DNA of 15,945 bases, taken from positions 1 to 15,945 of the forward strand of contig DMYW01000020.1 of the NCBI GenBank assembly GCA_003482455.1, given 5' to 3'. Below are positions 6,929 to 14,433 of this stretch, one piece after another. The notes beneath the pieces were generated by a model. That model was not told the DNA's origin. It was given only the letters and a program-made list of their open reading frames with translations, and did not search any database. Position 1 is the stretch's first letter. Each line of letters begins with the position of its first letter. The position numbers were made by a program, and so were the translations under genes. This DNA is from Rheinheimera sp. (GTDB lineage Bacteria > Pseudomonadota > Gammaproteobacteria > Enterobacterales > Alteromonadaceae).

Positions 6929-8698
6929 ATGAGAGCATTTTTATACGTGGCGGCAGCGTTGCCATGGGCCGCGTGGGCCAGCGACACCTTGCCACCTTTA
7001 CAACCTTGGAGTGGTGCCAGCGAGCAGCTGATCGTGCAAAACACAGCATGGACCACACCTGCAGAAGCAAGCAATTTAACGCAAACGCCTGATTACAATG
7101 AAACCATGGTGTATGTGCAAAAGCTGGTGCATGCCAGCCCATTGTTGCGCTTAGAGTCTTTGGGCAAAAGTCCGCAAGGGCGTGATATTTGGATGATCCG
7201 CGCCAGTAAAAATCCAGATCAAATCGGTCAATTGCACAAGCCTGTGTTACTGGTGCAGGCGGGGATCCACAGCGGCGAAATCGACGGCAAAGATGCCGGC
7301 TTGATGTTGCTTCGTGATATCACTCAAGGCAGCAAAGCGCATTTGCTCGACAATGTCGATTTGTTATTTATTCCGATTTTATCAGTGGATGCGCATGAGC
7401 GCCGCAGCGCGACCAATCGCATGAATCAACGCGGCCCTGAGTTGCAAGGTTGGCGCAACACCAGTTTAAATCTCAATATCAATCGTGATTATGGCAAACT
7501 CGACACGCTGGAAGTGCGTGCGGTGCTCAAAGCAATCAACAAATACGACCCAGATCTGTACATGGATATTCATGTCACGGATGGCGAAGATTACCAATAT
7601 GACGTGACGTACGGCTTCAACGAGCCAACCGTGAGCCAAAGCCCACGCAGTGCGCAGTGGCTCAGCACTGTCTATCGTCCGCGCATCAATGAAGCGTTAA
7701 CCCAACAAGGCCACATTCCAGGGCCGTTAGTGTTTGGTGTCGACAGTTTGGATTTTGCCAAAGGCATCACTGGCTGGACAGCGCCGGTGCGTTTCTCCAA
7801 TGGCTATGGCGATATGCGCCACCTGCCGACCATTTTGGTCGAGAATCACAGCCTTAAGCCTTATCGGCAGCGAGTATTGGGCACCTATGTGATGCTGGAG
7901 CACACCTTGCGCTTACTTGGTGAGCAAGGCGCTTCATTACAAGAAGCCAAGCATACTGACGAAGATACAAGGCCTGCGACCCAAGTGTTGCAGTACCACC
8001 AAGCATCACAACCGGATTACATTGCGTTTAAAGGCATTGCCTATCAGGTGAAACAAAGCGATATCAGCAAAAGTGCTTATGTGCAGTGGTTAGGCACGCC
8101 GGTTAATTATGACAAATTACCTGTGTACTGGGAAAAAGTGCCGTCGGTGGAAGTGACAGTGCCAAAAGCTTATTGGATCCCGCCGCAATACCAGGAAGTG
8201 TTGCAGCGTTTGGCCTTGCACGGCATCCAGATGACGACGATTGATAAACCGCAACAAATTCAGTTGCAGCAATGGTCGGCAAGCGAACCTAACTTCGCGA
8301 CTAAACCGGTGGAAGGACGTATCCCAGTGACAGCGACGTTCCGTTCTAGTTGGGTCAAAGCAACATTGCCACAAGGCTCTGTGCGCGTCACCACAGATCA
8401 ACCGTTGGGCTCGTTAGTGGTGGCGTTGCTGGAACCCAGTGGCCCAGATAGCTTTTTTAACTGGGGCTTCTTCAACAGCATGTTTGAACGGACCGAGTAT
8501 TTTGAGATGTACGCCATACTGCCGTGGATTGAGCAACAACTTGCGACAAATCCTACTTTGGCGGCTGACTTTGCGCAGGCTCAATTAGACGATGTGAGCT
8601 TAAAAACCGACGGCAAAAAGCGCGTCGATTGGTTCTATCAACGTTCGCCGTTTTACGACCAGAGTTACCTCAAATACCCAGTGCTCGTGGAACGCTAA
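6929..8698 (+). CDS. Exported M14 family zinc carboxypeptidase-like peptidase
   Basis: This is a secreted or periplasmic metallopeptidase of 589 residues. A signal peptide (MRAFLYVAAALPWAAWA, cut near residue 17) precedes a carboxypeptidase-type fold. Zinc ligands are H114 and E117 in IHSGE, and H215 in DIHVTDG. N185-R186 in NINRDY matches the Asn-Arg pair that binds the substrate carboxylate in carboxypeptidase A, and E305 in LVENHS is a good candidate for the catalytic Glu. Roughly 250 further residues after the catalytic core carry no motif I recognise and probably form an added beta-rich domain. The ATG at 6929 is chosen over the TTG at 6860 because the signal peptide begins there; GTG at 6926 is also possible. 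Its likely role is trimming peptides outside the cytoplasm. It ends 4 bp before a perfect terminator. Confidence 0.93.
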   Translation: MRAFLYVAAALPWAAWASDTLPPLQPWSGASEQLIVQNTAWTTPAEASNLTQTPDYNETMVYVQKLVHASPLLRLESLGKSPQGRDIWMIRASKNPDQIGQLHKPVLLVQAGIHSGEIDGKDAGLMLLRDITQGSKAHLLDNVDLLFIPILSVDAHERRSATNRMNQRGPELQGWRNTSLNLNINRDYGKLDTLEVRAVLKAINKYDPDLYMDIHVTDGEDYQYDVTYGFNEPTVSQSPRSAQWLSTVYRPRINEALTQQGHIPGPLVFGVDSLDFAKGITGWTAPVRFSNGYGDMRHLPTILVENHSLKPYRQRVLGTYVMLEHTLRLLGEQGASLQEAKHTDEDTRPATQVLQYHQASQPDYIAFKGIAYQVKQSDISKSAYVQWLGTPVNYDKLPVYWEKVPSVEVTVPKAYWIPPQYQEVLQRLALHGIQMTTIDKPQQIQLQQWSASEPNFATKPVEGRIPVTATFRSSWVKATLPQGSVRVTTDQPLGSLVVALLEPSGPDSFFNWGFFNSMFERTEYFEMYAILPWIEQQLATNPTLAADFAQAQLDDVSLKTDGKKRVDWFYQRSPFYDQSYLKYPVLVER

Positions 8699-8702
8699 CA
8701 AG

Positions 8703-8729
8703 AAAAAACGGCGCGAAGCGCCGTTTTTT
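8703..8729. terminator. Bidirectional rho-independent terminator
   Basis: AAAAAACGGCGC (8703-8714) and GCGCCGTTTTTT (8718-8729) form a perfect 12-bp stem with a GAA loop. The A run on the left and T run on the right let it stop both the M14 gene (plus) and the convergent GNAT-like gene (minus). Confidence 0.95.
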
Positions 8730-8760
8730 ATGCTGCGTCACAGCAAAAGCGTGGGTCTAG

Positions 8761-9219
8761 CTAGTCTGTAAGATCCAGTTGGTAGCCGTTTTCGGTATCC
8801 CCAGCAAAACCCAGTTGCAGATAGTCATCGGCGCGCTCTGGCTGCTGCGCCGCGCCAGCGATCCACAAGCTGACACACTGTGCTTGTTTAGCATCTCGGA
8901 TCACACTGCGTAACAGGAACAAATGCAGTTGTTGCAGCGAGGTAATATCTTGGCGCATTGCATATTCCATCAAGATGGCACCGCGTTGGCCGTCAGGTAA
9001 GCGCAAAAAACCTAATTGAGCCGTCGCCAGTAAATCGACACCATTATCGATGATCAGCACAGACCGCTCCGGCTGCGCAAGGATCTCACGCCAGCGTTGC
9101 TGCACGCCTTCCACCGGGGCATCATTGGGCTTAATCCGGCGGTAGAGCGACAATACACCGGCCAAATCACCGGTGCGGGCAGGGCGCACCTGCAACGTCA
9201 TCGGCAATAACTCATTCAT
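8761..9219 (-). CDS. GNAT-like acetyltransferase-fold protein, 152 aa
   Basis: This small cytoplasmic protein resembles the Gcn5-related N-acetyltransferase fold. It opens with VRPARTGDLAGVLSLYRRIK (11-30), the typical first strand and helix, has central strands around 53-90 (SVLIIDNG, AILMEYAMR), and near the end shows DDYLQLGF (131-138), the usual tail motif where an aromatic and LGF shape the acetyl-CoA site. The acetyl-CoA loop Q/R-x-x-G-x-G/A is not intact: the expected place reads MRQDITSLQQ (88-97). It may therefore be inactive or use another acyl-CoA mode. The start at 9219 is set by GGAGG five bases upstream; longer frames reaching 9303 have no such site. It overlaps the end of the fusion-protein gene by 8 nt, so translation is coupled. 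Its substrate is unknown. Confidence 0.72.
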   Translation of the reverse strand: MNELLPMTLQVRPARTGDLAGVLSLYRRIKPNDAPVEGVQQRWREILAQPERSVLIIDNGVDLLATAQLGFLRLPDGQRGAILMEYAMRQDITSLQQLHLFLLRSVIRDAKQAQCVSLWIAGAAQQPERADDYLQLGFAGDTENGYQLDLTD

Positions 9220-10267
9220 ATTGGCCTCCACTGCGATGGCTATTGACGCGTAGTTCTGGGGCGACAGATTGACCAACCTGCAAACCGTGTTGACCACGCA
9301 CAATCACTTTATCGCCTGGGCGTAACACGGATTCCACTACATAATAGGTATCTTGACTGTCGAGGATGCGTAAATCGACGCGTTCGGCGACATCTTGTTC
9401 ATTGACGCGCCAGACGCGGTAGTTTTTGCCATCCAGTTCAATGGCATCGTTTGGCACTCGCGTGATCTGCTCTGAGTATACGCGCATGGTGATTTGTTGC
9501 GGCTGCCCAACCAACAAATTGCGTTTGTCCTTTGCAGGATGGTCAAAATACAAGGTTAAGTTTTCACCCCGCGCATCCAAGCTTTGACTGGTTTCACGCA
9601 GGGTCAAGTTAGTGCTTTCCATACTAAAGCGGTTGTTTTGCAACTCATCTGGGCCGCGGTAGTTGATGACGGGCAACAGGCACTCGAGTTGTTTATTTTG
9701 TACCGAAAGCAACTGCAAAATCGGTTGAGCTTCTACTAATTGCGAACCTTGCTCGGCATTTACTGCCATCACTTGGGCATCAAACGGCGCATAGTGATTC
9801 AAGCGACTCAAGCGGGCTTGGGTCAGCTCCAATTCTTGTTGCAAGCGCTGGATTTTTAGCTCGGACGAGTCGACTTGCAGTTTCAAGTTGTTCAGTTCAC
9901 TGGCCGCTGTCATCCCCGACTTGGTCAGCCGTTGCATTCGCTGATATTCATCGTCCGCGTAGCGTTTGGCCACACGTGCTGATTCCATATCGGTTTTGAT
10001 GATAGCGATTTGCCGTGTCAGGTAGACATCGTCTTGCTTGGCAACCAAATCGCCTTTTTTGACCATGCGGCCGACTGGCAGAATTTGTAGTAGTTCAGCC
10101 GACGCGTGCGACGACACTCGGTAAATGCCTGGTGCGGTAATTTTGCATTGCAAAGTGTAACTGACGCCATTGTCATGATGCTGCACTGCGTCAACAAGTA
10201 CGGTTTTGCTGGAGTCGGTTGCCCAAGTAGGCAACGCCATAAACAGAAGCAGCGGCAACAATCGCAT
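9212..10267 (-). CDS. Periplasmic membrane-fusion (adaptor) protein, RND/HlyD type
   Basis: This is the periplasmic adaptor of a tripartite efflux or secretion pump, 351 residues, exported by a signal peptide (MRLLPLLLFMALPTWA, cut near residue 17). There is no lipobox Cys, so it is not a typical lipoprotein adaptor. In order it has a first lipoyl half (about 45-80, with VGRMVKKGDLVAKQDD), an alpha-helical hairpin (about 83-155), the second lipoyl half (YAPFDAQVMAVNAEQGSQL, about 159-177), then beta-barrel and membrane-proximal regions ending GDKVIVRGQHGLQVGQSV. No inner-membrane pump or TolC-like gene is adjacent: the gene after it is the overlapping GNAT-like gene and then a terminator. It may serve a pump encoded elsewhere. 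AGAGG 7 nt before the ATG at 10267 supports the start. Confidence 0.9.
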   Translation of the reverse strand: MRLLPLLLFMALPTWATDSSKTVLVDAVQHHDNGVSYTLQCKITAPGIYRVSSHASAELLQILPVGRMVKKGDLVAKQDDVYLTRQIAIIKTDMESARVAKRYADDEYQRMQRLTKSGMTAASELNNLKLQVDSSELKIQRLQQELELTQARLSRLNHYAPFDAQVMAVNAEQGSQLVEAQPILQLLSVQNKQLECLLPVINYRGPDELQNNRFSMESTNLTLRETSQSLDARGENLTLYFDHPAKDKRNLLVGQPQQITMRVYSEQITRVPNDAIELDGKNYRVWRVNEQDVAERVDLRILDSQDTYYVVESVLRPGDKVIVRGQHGLQVGQSVAPELRVNSHRSGGQYE

Positions 10268-10698
10268 GAAGAAACCTCTGGATGAAACAGGCTGCGTTAT
10301 ACCGAAAACTACCGCGAATTACCAGCTTGACGCTCCGTTAGCCGCAATTTTTCGGCCAAAATCAAACGCATTGCTCAAGCGGTTACAGCTTTTTTACGCC
10401 TTGCTTACGCAGCATCACCGCGGTTGCGGCTGAACCGTGAATCAGTGTGTTGCTCACCTCACGTTGTTCGGTAAAAAACAAACTGCAGTAACCAGCTGAA
10501 CTGTTGCCGCCAAAACCTGCGCAACTACCGGTTAAGTTGCAACAAAATTCCCGAATCCGGTTAAATAACTTTAGAAAAATCTGATATTTTTTTGATATTG
10601 ATTGTTTTTGGTTGTAATTGACATGTAACTAATGGTAAATGAAATGACGGATCCATTGATGATTCGTTGAGCAATAAAAAAATAAAACAGGAACATGT
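10268..10698. other. 431-bp divergent intergenic region
   Basis: This gap separates the minus-strand fusion-protein gene from the plus-strand aspzincin gene and must hold both promoters. The right third (about 10555-10690) is strongly A+T-rich. It contains TTGACA at 10618-10623, but no good -10 at the right distance (TAAATG and GAAATG are the nearest), so I do not call a promoter. A short inverted repeat GCAACT/AGTTGC spans 10521-10540. AGGAA at 10689-10693 is the ribosome site of the next gene. The open frame at 10206-10433 lacks support. Confidence 0.5.
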
Positions 10699-11787
10699 AT
10701 GACCAACAAACTGACTAAAGCAAGCTTGTTACTGAGCGCTTTATTTGCTGCACAAGCAATGGCCGGTATCAAAGCAACTGTAACCTTAGATAAATCAAGC
10801 TTTCGCGCCAACGAAGATGTAGTTGTTCGTTTGACCTTTAGCAACCCAGACACTACGCCACAAAAGCTGCTGAAATGGTATACACCTGCGGGCGGTGTGA
10901 AAGAGAACCTGTTCTCGATCACTGCAGGCAATGAGGCAGCGGAGTACACGGGTATTCATATCAAACGTCCAGCGCCAACAGCGGCGGACTACTTAACGCT
11001 GCAACCAGGCCAATCTGTATCTTACAAAGTCGAACTGACCTCGTTGTACGACTTGCCAGTGAGCGGTAACTATGAAATTCGTTACCAAGTCGAAACCGCA
11101 GGTTTGCACAACCCAGCGCTGTTTAACACAGCGCAAGTGAACACCAATATTCCGGTGGCACCAACCAGCGAATTAAAATCAGACGTAGCATTTGCGCAAA
11201 TCGAAGTCGATACACGCTTAAAAGCCAATGTTGAGCGGCCAATGCTGCAAACGATGGCGGGTTCAGTGTCGTACAGCGCCAACTGCAGTGCTAGCCAAAA
11301 ATCGACAATTGCTACTGCGTTTGCTTCTGCAAAAACCTACGCTTCAGGTGCATATAACTATTTGAATACCTATCCATCTGCAACGCGAGCAAACTCTACT
11401 CGTTATAAAACATGGTTTGGTACCTACAGCAGCACTAACTGGGCTAAAGCTACAACGAACTTCAACAAAATTAACAGCGCGTTAGTCAACCAAGCCGTGG
11501 TATTTGATTGTGGTTGCACAGATTCGTATTTCGCATACGTATATCCAAGCCAACCATACAAAATCTACGTCTGTAGCGCTTTCTGGTCTGCTCCAAACAC
11601 AGGTACAGATTCCAAAGCCGGTACTATCGTGCATGAAACCAGCCACTTCACTGTCGTGGCAGCCACAGACGACTTAGCTTATGGCCAAACTGCAGCAAAA
11701 TCGTTGGCGAAATCAAGCCCAACCAAAGCGCTGAAAAACGCCGATAGCCACGAGTACTTCGCGGAAAACACGCCAGCGCAAAACTAA
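10699..11787 (+). CDS. Secreted aspzincin (M35) metalloendopeptidase, probably Lys-specific
   Basis: This 362-residue secreted zinc endopeptidase has a signal peptide ending AMA (cut near residue 22). It is followed by a beta-sandwich pro-region of about 150 residues starting IKATVTLDKSSFRANEDVV, then the catalytic domain from about residue 185. The active site shows HETSH (312-316), with H312 and H316 as zinc ligands and E313 catalytic. The aspzincin third ligand D325 lies nine residues after H316, and Y328 follows in the ATDDLAYG segment. In the fungal Grifola peptidyl-Lys peptidase (numbering from memory) D154 and E157 bind the substrate lysine; the same spacing here lands on D349 and E352 in NADSHEYF. 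Lys-N-type cleavage is therefore inferred. Bacterial relatives include the Aeromonas toxin AsaP1. Four Cys in the catalytic part could form disulfides. AGGAA at 10689-10693 supports the ATG. Confidence 0.93.
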   Translation: MTNKLTKASLLLSALFAAQAMAGIKATVTLDKSSFRANEDVVVRLTFSNPDTTPQKLLKWYTPAGGVKENLFSITAGNEAAEYTGIHIKRPAPTAADYLTLQPGQSVSYKVELTSLYDLPVSGNYEIRYQVETAGLHNPALFNTAQVNTNIPVAPTSELKSDVAFAQIEVDTRLKANVERPMLQTMAGSVSYSANCSASQKSTIATAFASAKTYASGAYNYLNTYPSATRANSTRYKTWFGTYSSTNWAKATTNFNKINSALVNQAVVFDCGCTDSYFAYVYPSQPYKIYVCSAFWSAPNTGTDSKAGTIVHETSHFTVVAATDDLAYGQTAAKSLAKSSPTKALKNADSHEYFAENTPAQN

Positions 11788-11794
11788 TCCTCTG

Positions 11795-11827
11795 CTAGCA
11801 CGAAGTCCGCATTCAGCTTCGTGCTAG
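11795..11827. repeat. 11-bp perfect inverted repeat after the aspzincin gene
   Basis: CTAGCACGAAG (11795-11805) and CTTCGTGCTAG (11817-11827) pair perfectly around an 11-nt loop, starting 7 nt after the stop. There is no T tract. It could be a 3' mRNA-stabilising hairpin ahead of the true terminator at 11884. Confidence 0.75.
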
Positions 11828-11883
11828 AAGCACCAAGGATGGTGCCGAGGATCATTGCTGGCCTGTTGTCACAACAGAAGTCC

Positions 11884-11910
11884 AAGCCACCGCCTTGCGG
11901 TGGCTTTTTT
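11884..11910 (+). terminator. Rho-independent terminator of the aspzincin gene
   Basis: AAGCCACCGC (11884-11893) pairs with GCGGTGGCTT (11897-11906) around a CTT loop, and the T run continues to 11910. It lies 97 nt after the stop codon. Confidence 0.92.
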
Positions 11911-11928
11911 ACTTCGAAGTGCCTGCGT

Positions 11929-11957
11929 TTGCGCCGATGCACCATTTAGCGTAAAAT
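11929..11957 (+). promoter_or_regulatory. Possible dbpA promoter
   Basis: TTGCGC (11929-11934), a 17-nt spacer and TAAAAT (11952-11957) form a moderate sigma70 promoter just after the aspzincin terminator. Transcription would start near 11964, just before the hairpin at 11979, leaving a leader of about 120 nt before the dbpA start. Confidence 0.45.
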
Positions 11958-11978
11958 CTGAGCTATTGTTGACAAAAG

Positions 11979-12011
11979 AAACGGGCAACTTCGACAAGTT
12001 GCCCGTTTTTT
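11979..12011 (+). terminator. Strong hairpin with T run in the dbpA leader
   Basis: AAACGGGCAACTT (11979-11991) and AAGTTGCCCGTTT (11996-12008) form a perfect 13-bp stem around CGAC, followed by Ts. By form it is a rho-independent terminator. It is the second terminator after the aspzincin gene and lies 74 nt before the dbpA start, downstream of the likely dbpA promoter. It may be a backup terminator, or an attenuator or tiny-RNA terminator. Confidence 0.85.
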
Positions 12012-12084
12012 ATTGTGTGTTTTACGTGGTTTTTAGCCGTGTCTTCTTCGCGGCTGCTGCGCTCTTGGTTAATTAAGGACTTGT

Positions 12085-13461
12085 GTGTCTACTGTTGATT
12101 TTTCTACGCTGGCGTTGCCAGCAGCATTGCTTGAAAACTTACATTCGCTTGGTTATCACCAGATGACGCCCATTCAGGCGGCTGCATTGCCCATCGTGTT
12201 ACAAGGGCAGGATTTAATTGCACAAGCGCAAACTGGCTCCGGTAAAACGGCGGCATTTGCCTTGGGTATTTTAGCGCGACTACGAGTGCAACGCTTTCGC
12301 GTGCAAAGTTTGGTGCTCTGTCCAACACGTGAGTTGGCTGACCAAGTGGCCAATGAAATTCGCCGTCTAGGACGCAGCATTCACAATATTAAAGTGTTGA
12401 CCTTGTGCGGGGGCGTGCCATTTGGCCCGCAATTGGGCAGCCTCGAGCATGGCGCCCATATTGTTGTCGGCACTCCAGGGCGGGTGCTGGAGCACTTAGA
12501 AAAAGGCTCCCTGAACTTAACAGAGTTAAACACCTTAGTGCTGGACGAAGCAGATCGGATGCTGGACATGGGCTTTGCGCCGGCGCTGGATACGCTGATG
12601 AGCTTTGTGCCTGCGGACCGTTTAACCTTGTTATTTAGCGCCACATATCCGGCGCAAATTAGCAGCATGGCGGCACGTTACCTGAAGAATCCACAACGTG
12701 TGACCATCGAAAAAACGCCTGCGGCGACTCAAATTCAGCAGCAATTTTATGCCATCAACTCCAGTGCGGAACGCGTCGAGGCTGTCAGTCGCCTGTTGTT
12801 CGCGCATCCGGCCGAATCGAGCATTGTGTTTTGTAACACCCGTCGTGAGACGCAAGCGGTAACGGATGCACTGGTCGAACGTGGCTTTAGCGCGTTGGCA
12901 CTGCATGGTGATTTTGAGCAGCGCGAACGTGAACAGACATTGATCCGCTTTGCCAGCAAAGCCGCTTCAATTCTGGTGGCCACGGATGTGGCTGCACGCG
13001 GTTTAGACATTGATGCTCTGGATTTAGTCATCAACGCAGAACTGGCCCATGATACTGAAACACACGTGCACCGGATCGGACGCACAGGTCGCGCCGCCGC
13101 ATCAGGCTTGGCCGTCAGTTTGGTCGGGCCTGGCGATGATTACAAAGTGGCGCTGTTGGCGGACATTTACCCAGAAGCACAACAGTTACTGGCGTTGCCT
13201 GCGGCAGCCAATGCGCAGCCAGCATCCCCCCTGATGGCCTGTCTGCTGGTGGATGGCGGTAAGAAACAAAAGCTGCGGGCGGGTGATATTGTGGGTGCTT
13301 TGACGGCCAACGGCGCCATGAGCAAAGAACAAATTGGCAAAATTTCCGTGCTGGAAAATGTTGCTTACATTGCGGTTGCGCGCAGCGTCTGGCGCGTAGC
13401 GCAGCAACAAATCAGTGCGGGCATTAAAGGGAAATCCTTCCGTAGCCGCCTGTTGGGGTAA
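12085..13461 (+). CDS. dbpA: ATP-dependent RNA helicase DbpA (DEAD-box)
   Basis: DbpA is a DEAD-box helicase that acts in late 50S assembly. Its C-terminal domain grips hairpin 92 of 23S rRNA. At 458 residues it is nearly the same length as the E. coli protein (457) and aligns along its length. Motifs are the Q motif (YHQMTPIQ, Q31), Walker A AQTGSGKT (48-55), PTRELADQ, DEAD at 154-157 in LDEADRMLDMGF, SAT at 185-187, ATDVAARGLDI and HRIGRTGR (329-336). The RNA-binding domain covers about 384-458 and carries the DbpA-specific DGGKKQKLRAGDIVGALT, ending KGKSFRSRLLG. The start is GTG at 12085, set by AAGGA at 12075-12079; the neighbouring GTG at 12083 is out of frame. It stands alone between terminators, with a hairpin-bearing leader. 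Confidence 0.97.
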   Translation: MSTVDFSTLALPAALLENLHSLGYHQMTPIQAAALPIVLQGQDLIAQAQTGSGKTAAFALGILARLRVQRFRVQSLVLCPTRELADQVANEIRRLGRSIHNIKVLTLCGGVPFGPQLGSLEHGAHIVVGTPGRVLEHLEKGSLNLTELNTLVLDEADRMLDMGFAPALDTLMSFVPADRLTLLFSATYPAQISSMAARYLKNPQRVTIEKTPAATQIQQQFYAINSSAERVEAVSRLLFAHPAESSIVFCNTRRETQAVTDALVERGFSALALHGDFEQREREQTLIRFASKAASILVATDVAARGLDIDALDLVINAELAHDTETHVHRIGRTGRAAASGLAVSLVGPGDDYKVALLADIYPEAQQLLALPAAANAQPASPLMACLLVDGGKKQKLRAGDIVGALTANGAMSKEQIGKISVLENVAYIAVARSVWRVAQQQISAGIKGKSFRSRLLG

Positions 13462-13497
13462 CTCTTCGGCTAGGTTATTGGCGAAACCACTCGCAGT

Positions 13498-13533
13498 AAA
13501 GGCAAGCAAACGTATCGTTTGTTTGCCTTTTTT
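13498..13533 (+). terminator. Rho-independent terminator of dbpA
   Basis: A 15-bp stem (13498-13512 with 13516-13530, one G-T wobble) closes a TAT loop and is followed by more Ts. It lies 36 nt after the dbpA stop. Confidence 0.93.
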
Positions 13534-13829
13534 ATTAGGCGACTTTGGCCTGTGGGCGACAGCTAAAGTCGCTATTTAAACCGACGCAACCAACTGTCTG
13601 CAAGCGGCGAAATTGCTGCATGTTAGCGGTGTTTCCCACCAAAGTGTGCCGTTGGTCCTGCGATATGGGTTTGTTTTATGTCGTAAAAATGTTAAGTTTT
13701 TGCACTATTTCTTCTATCACTTGTCAATGATTGATGGGGGTGGCAACGCAGTTTGTGTTTCGAACATCCTCGATAACTGATAAAAATCCTCAATTTCGTC
13801 TGTTTGGCATTTACAAGGAGTCGTCGCGA
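13534..13829. other. 296-bp intergenic region with an inverted repeat
   Basis: No gene is supported here; the open frame at 13545-13730 has no ribosome site. An 11-bp inverted repeat with one wobble, GCGACTTTGGC (13539-13549) and GCTAAAGTCGC (13562-13572), follows the dbpA terminator directly. The promoter of the next gene must lie in the A+T-richer right half (about 13680-13810), but no clear -35/-10 pair is visible. AAGGAG at 13815-13820 is the ribosome site of the next gene. Confidence 0.5.
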
Positions 13830-14417
13830 ATGCCCAAATTATCTGTTTTGTTAACCGCTAGCTGCATGCTGCTGGCGACACCTGTGTTTGTGCACGCTGC
13901 AGATGTTGGCGTGGCACCTTTTGTATCCTATGGGGCAAGCGAAGAGGGCTCATTAGCCTCTGTGGGCGCCGTGGTAGGCGGCGATAACGTGCGTTTCGCA
14001 CTCGCTATTTCGCAATACGAAGGTGCGGATGCGCTGGGGTTTCCGCGAAAAGATACCGTTGATTTCACCAATTTAGATCTGTCAGCTCGGATCGGTGTGT
14101 TTTCTGAGATCAGTTTGTACGCCGAGTTTGGCTTTGCGCTCGACGAGTTGCTGCTTGATGAGCTGCTCGATGATAACGACTCAAACAGCAGCTTTAATGA
14201 CCCATACGAAGATGACAGCCAATTGCCGGATCCATTTATTGGGATTGCTGGCGGCTTTGAGCAAAAGCATTGGTCACTTACTGCATTTGCTCGGTATCGG
14301 TATCTGCCAAGTTATGAAGATGAGTATCTGCGTTTGACGGCCCACAGTAAAACACCGGTGGATGAGCCGGATGTCCACCAGATTTTTACCGGTGTGGAGT
14401 TCTCGTTGCGGTTTTAG
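13830..14417 (+). CDS. Putative outer-membrane beta-barrel protein with acidic loop, 195 aa
   Basis: This is an exported protein with a signal peptide (MPKLSVLLTASCMLLATP, ending VHA near residue 24). The mature part is made of alternating-pattern strands (VGVAPFVSYG, VRFALAISQY, ISLYAEFGFAL, WSLTAFARYRYL) and ends GVEFSLRF, with the C-terminal Phe typical of BAM-inserted barrels. The length suits about eight strands. Between strands lies a very acidic, Asn- and Ser-rich stretch (about 105-134: DELLLDELLDDNDSN, then DPYEDD), probably a long loop that might bind Ca2+ or another cation. I do not recognise the family. The ATG at 13830 has AAGGAG nine bases upstream and starts the signal peptide exactly; the longer frame from 13731 has neither. 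It is monocistronic, with a terminator at 14434. Confidence 0.8.
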   Translation: MPKLSVLLTASCMLLATPVFVHAADVGVAPFVSYGASEEGSLASVGAVVGGDNVRFALAISQYEGADALGFPRKDTVDFTNLDLSARIGVFSEISLYAEFGFALDELLLDELLDDNDSNSSFNDPYEDDSQLPDPFIGIAGGFEQKHWSLTAFARYRYLPSYEDEYLRLTAHSKTPVDEPDVHQIFTGVEFSLRF

Positions 14418-14433
14418 TCCCCATCGTGCTTGT

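Noticed and set aside
10206..10433. 75-residue plus-strand frame across the start of the fusion-protein gene
   Set aside because: It covers the start and ribosome site of the opposing gene and has no ribosome site of its own.
10618..10646. TTGACA as the aspzincin promoter
   Set aside because: No acceptable -10 element lies 16-18 nt downstream, so the -35 match alone is not enough.
11855..12076. 73-residue plus-strand frame
   Set aside because: It runs straight through two strong terminator hairpins, which explain this stretch better.
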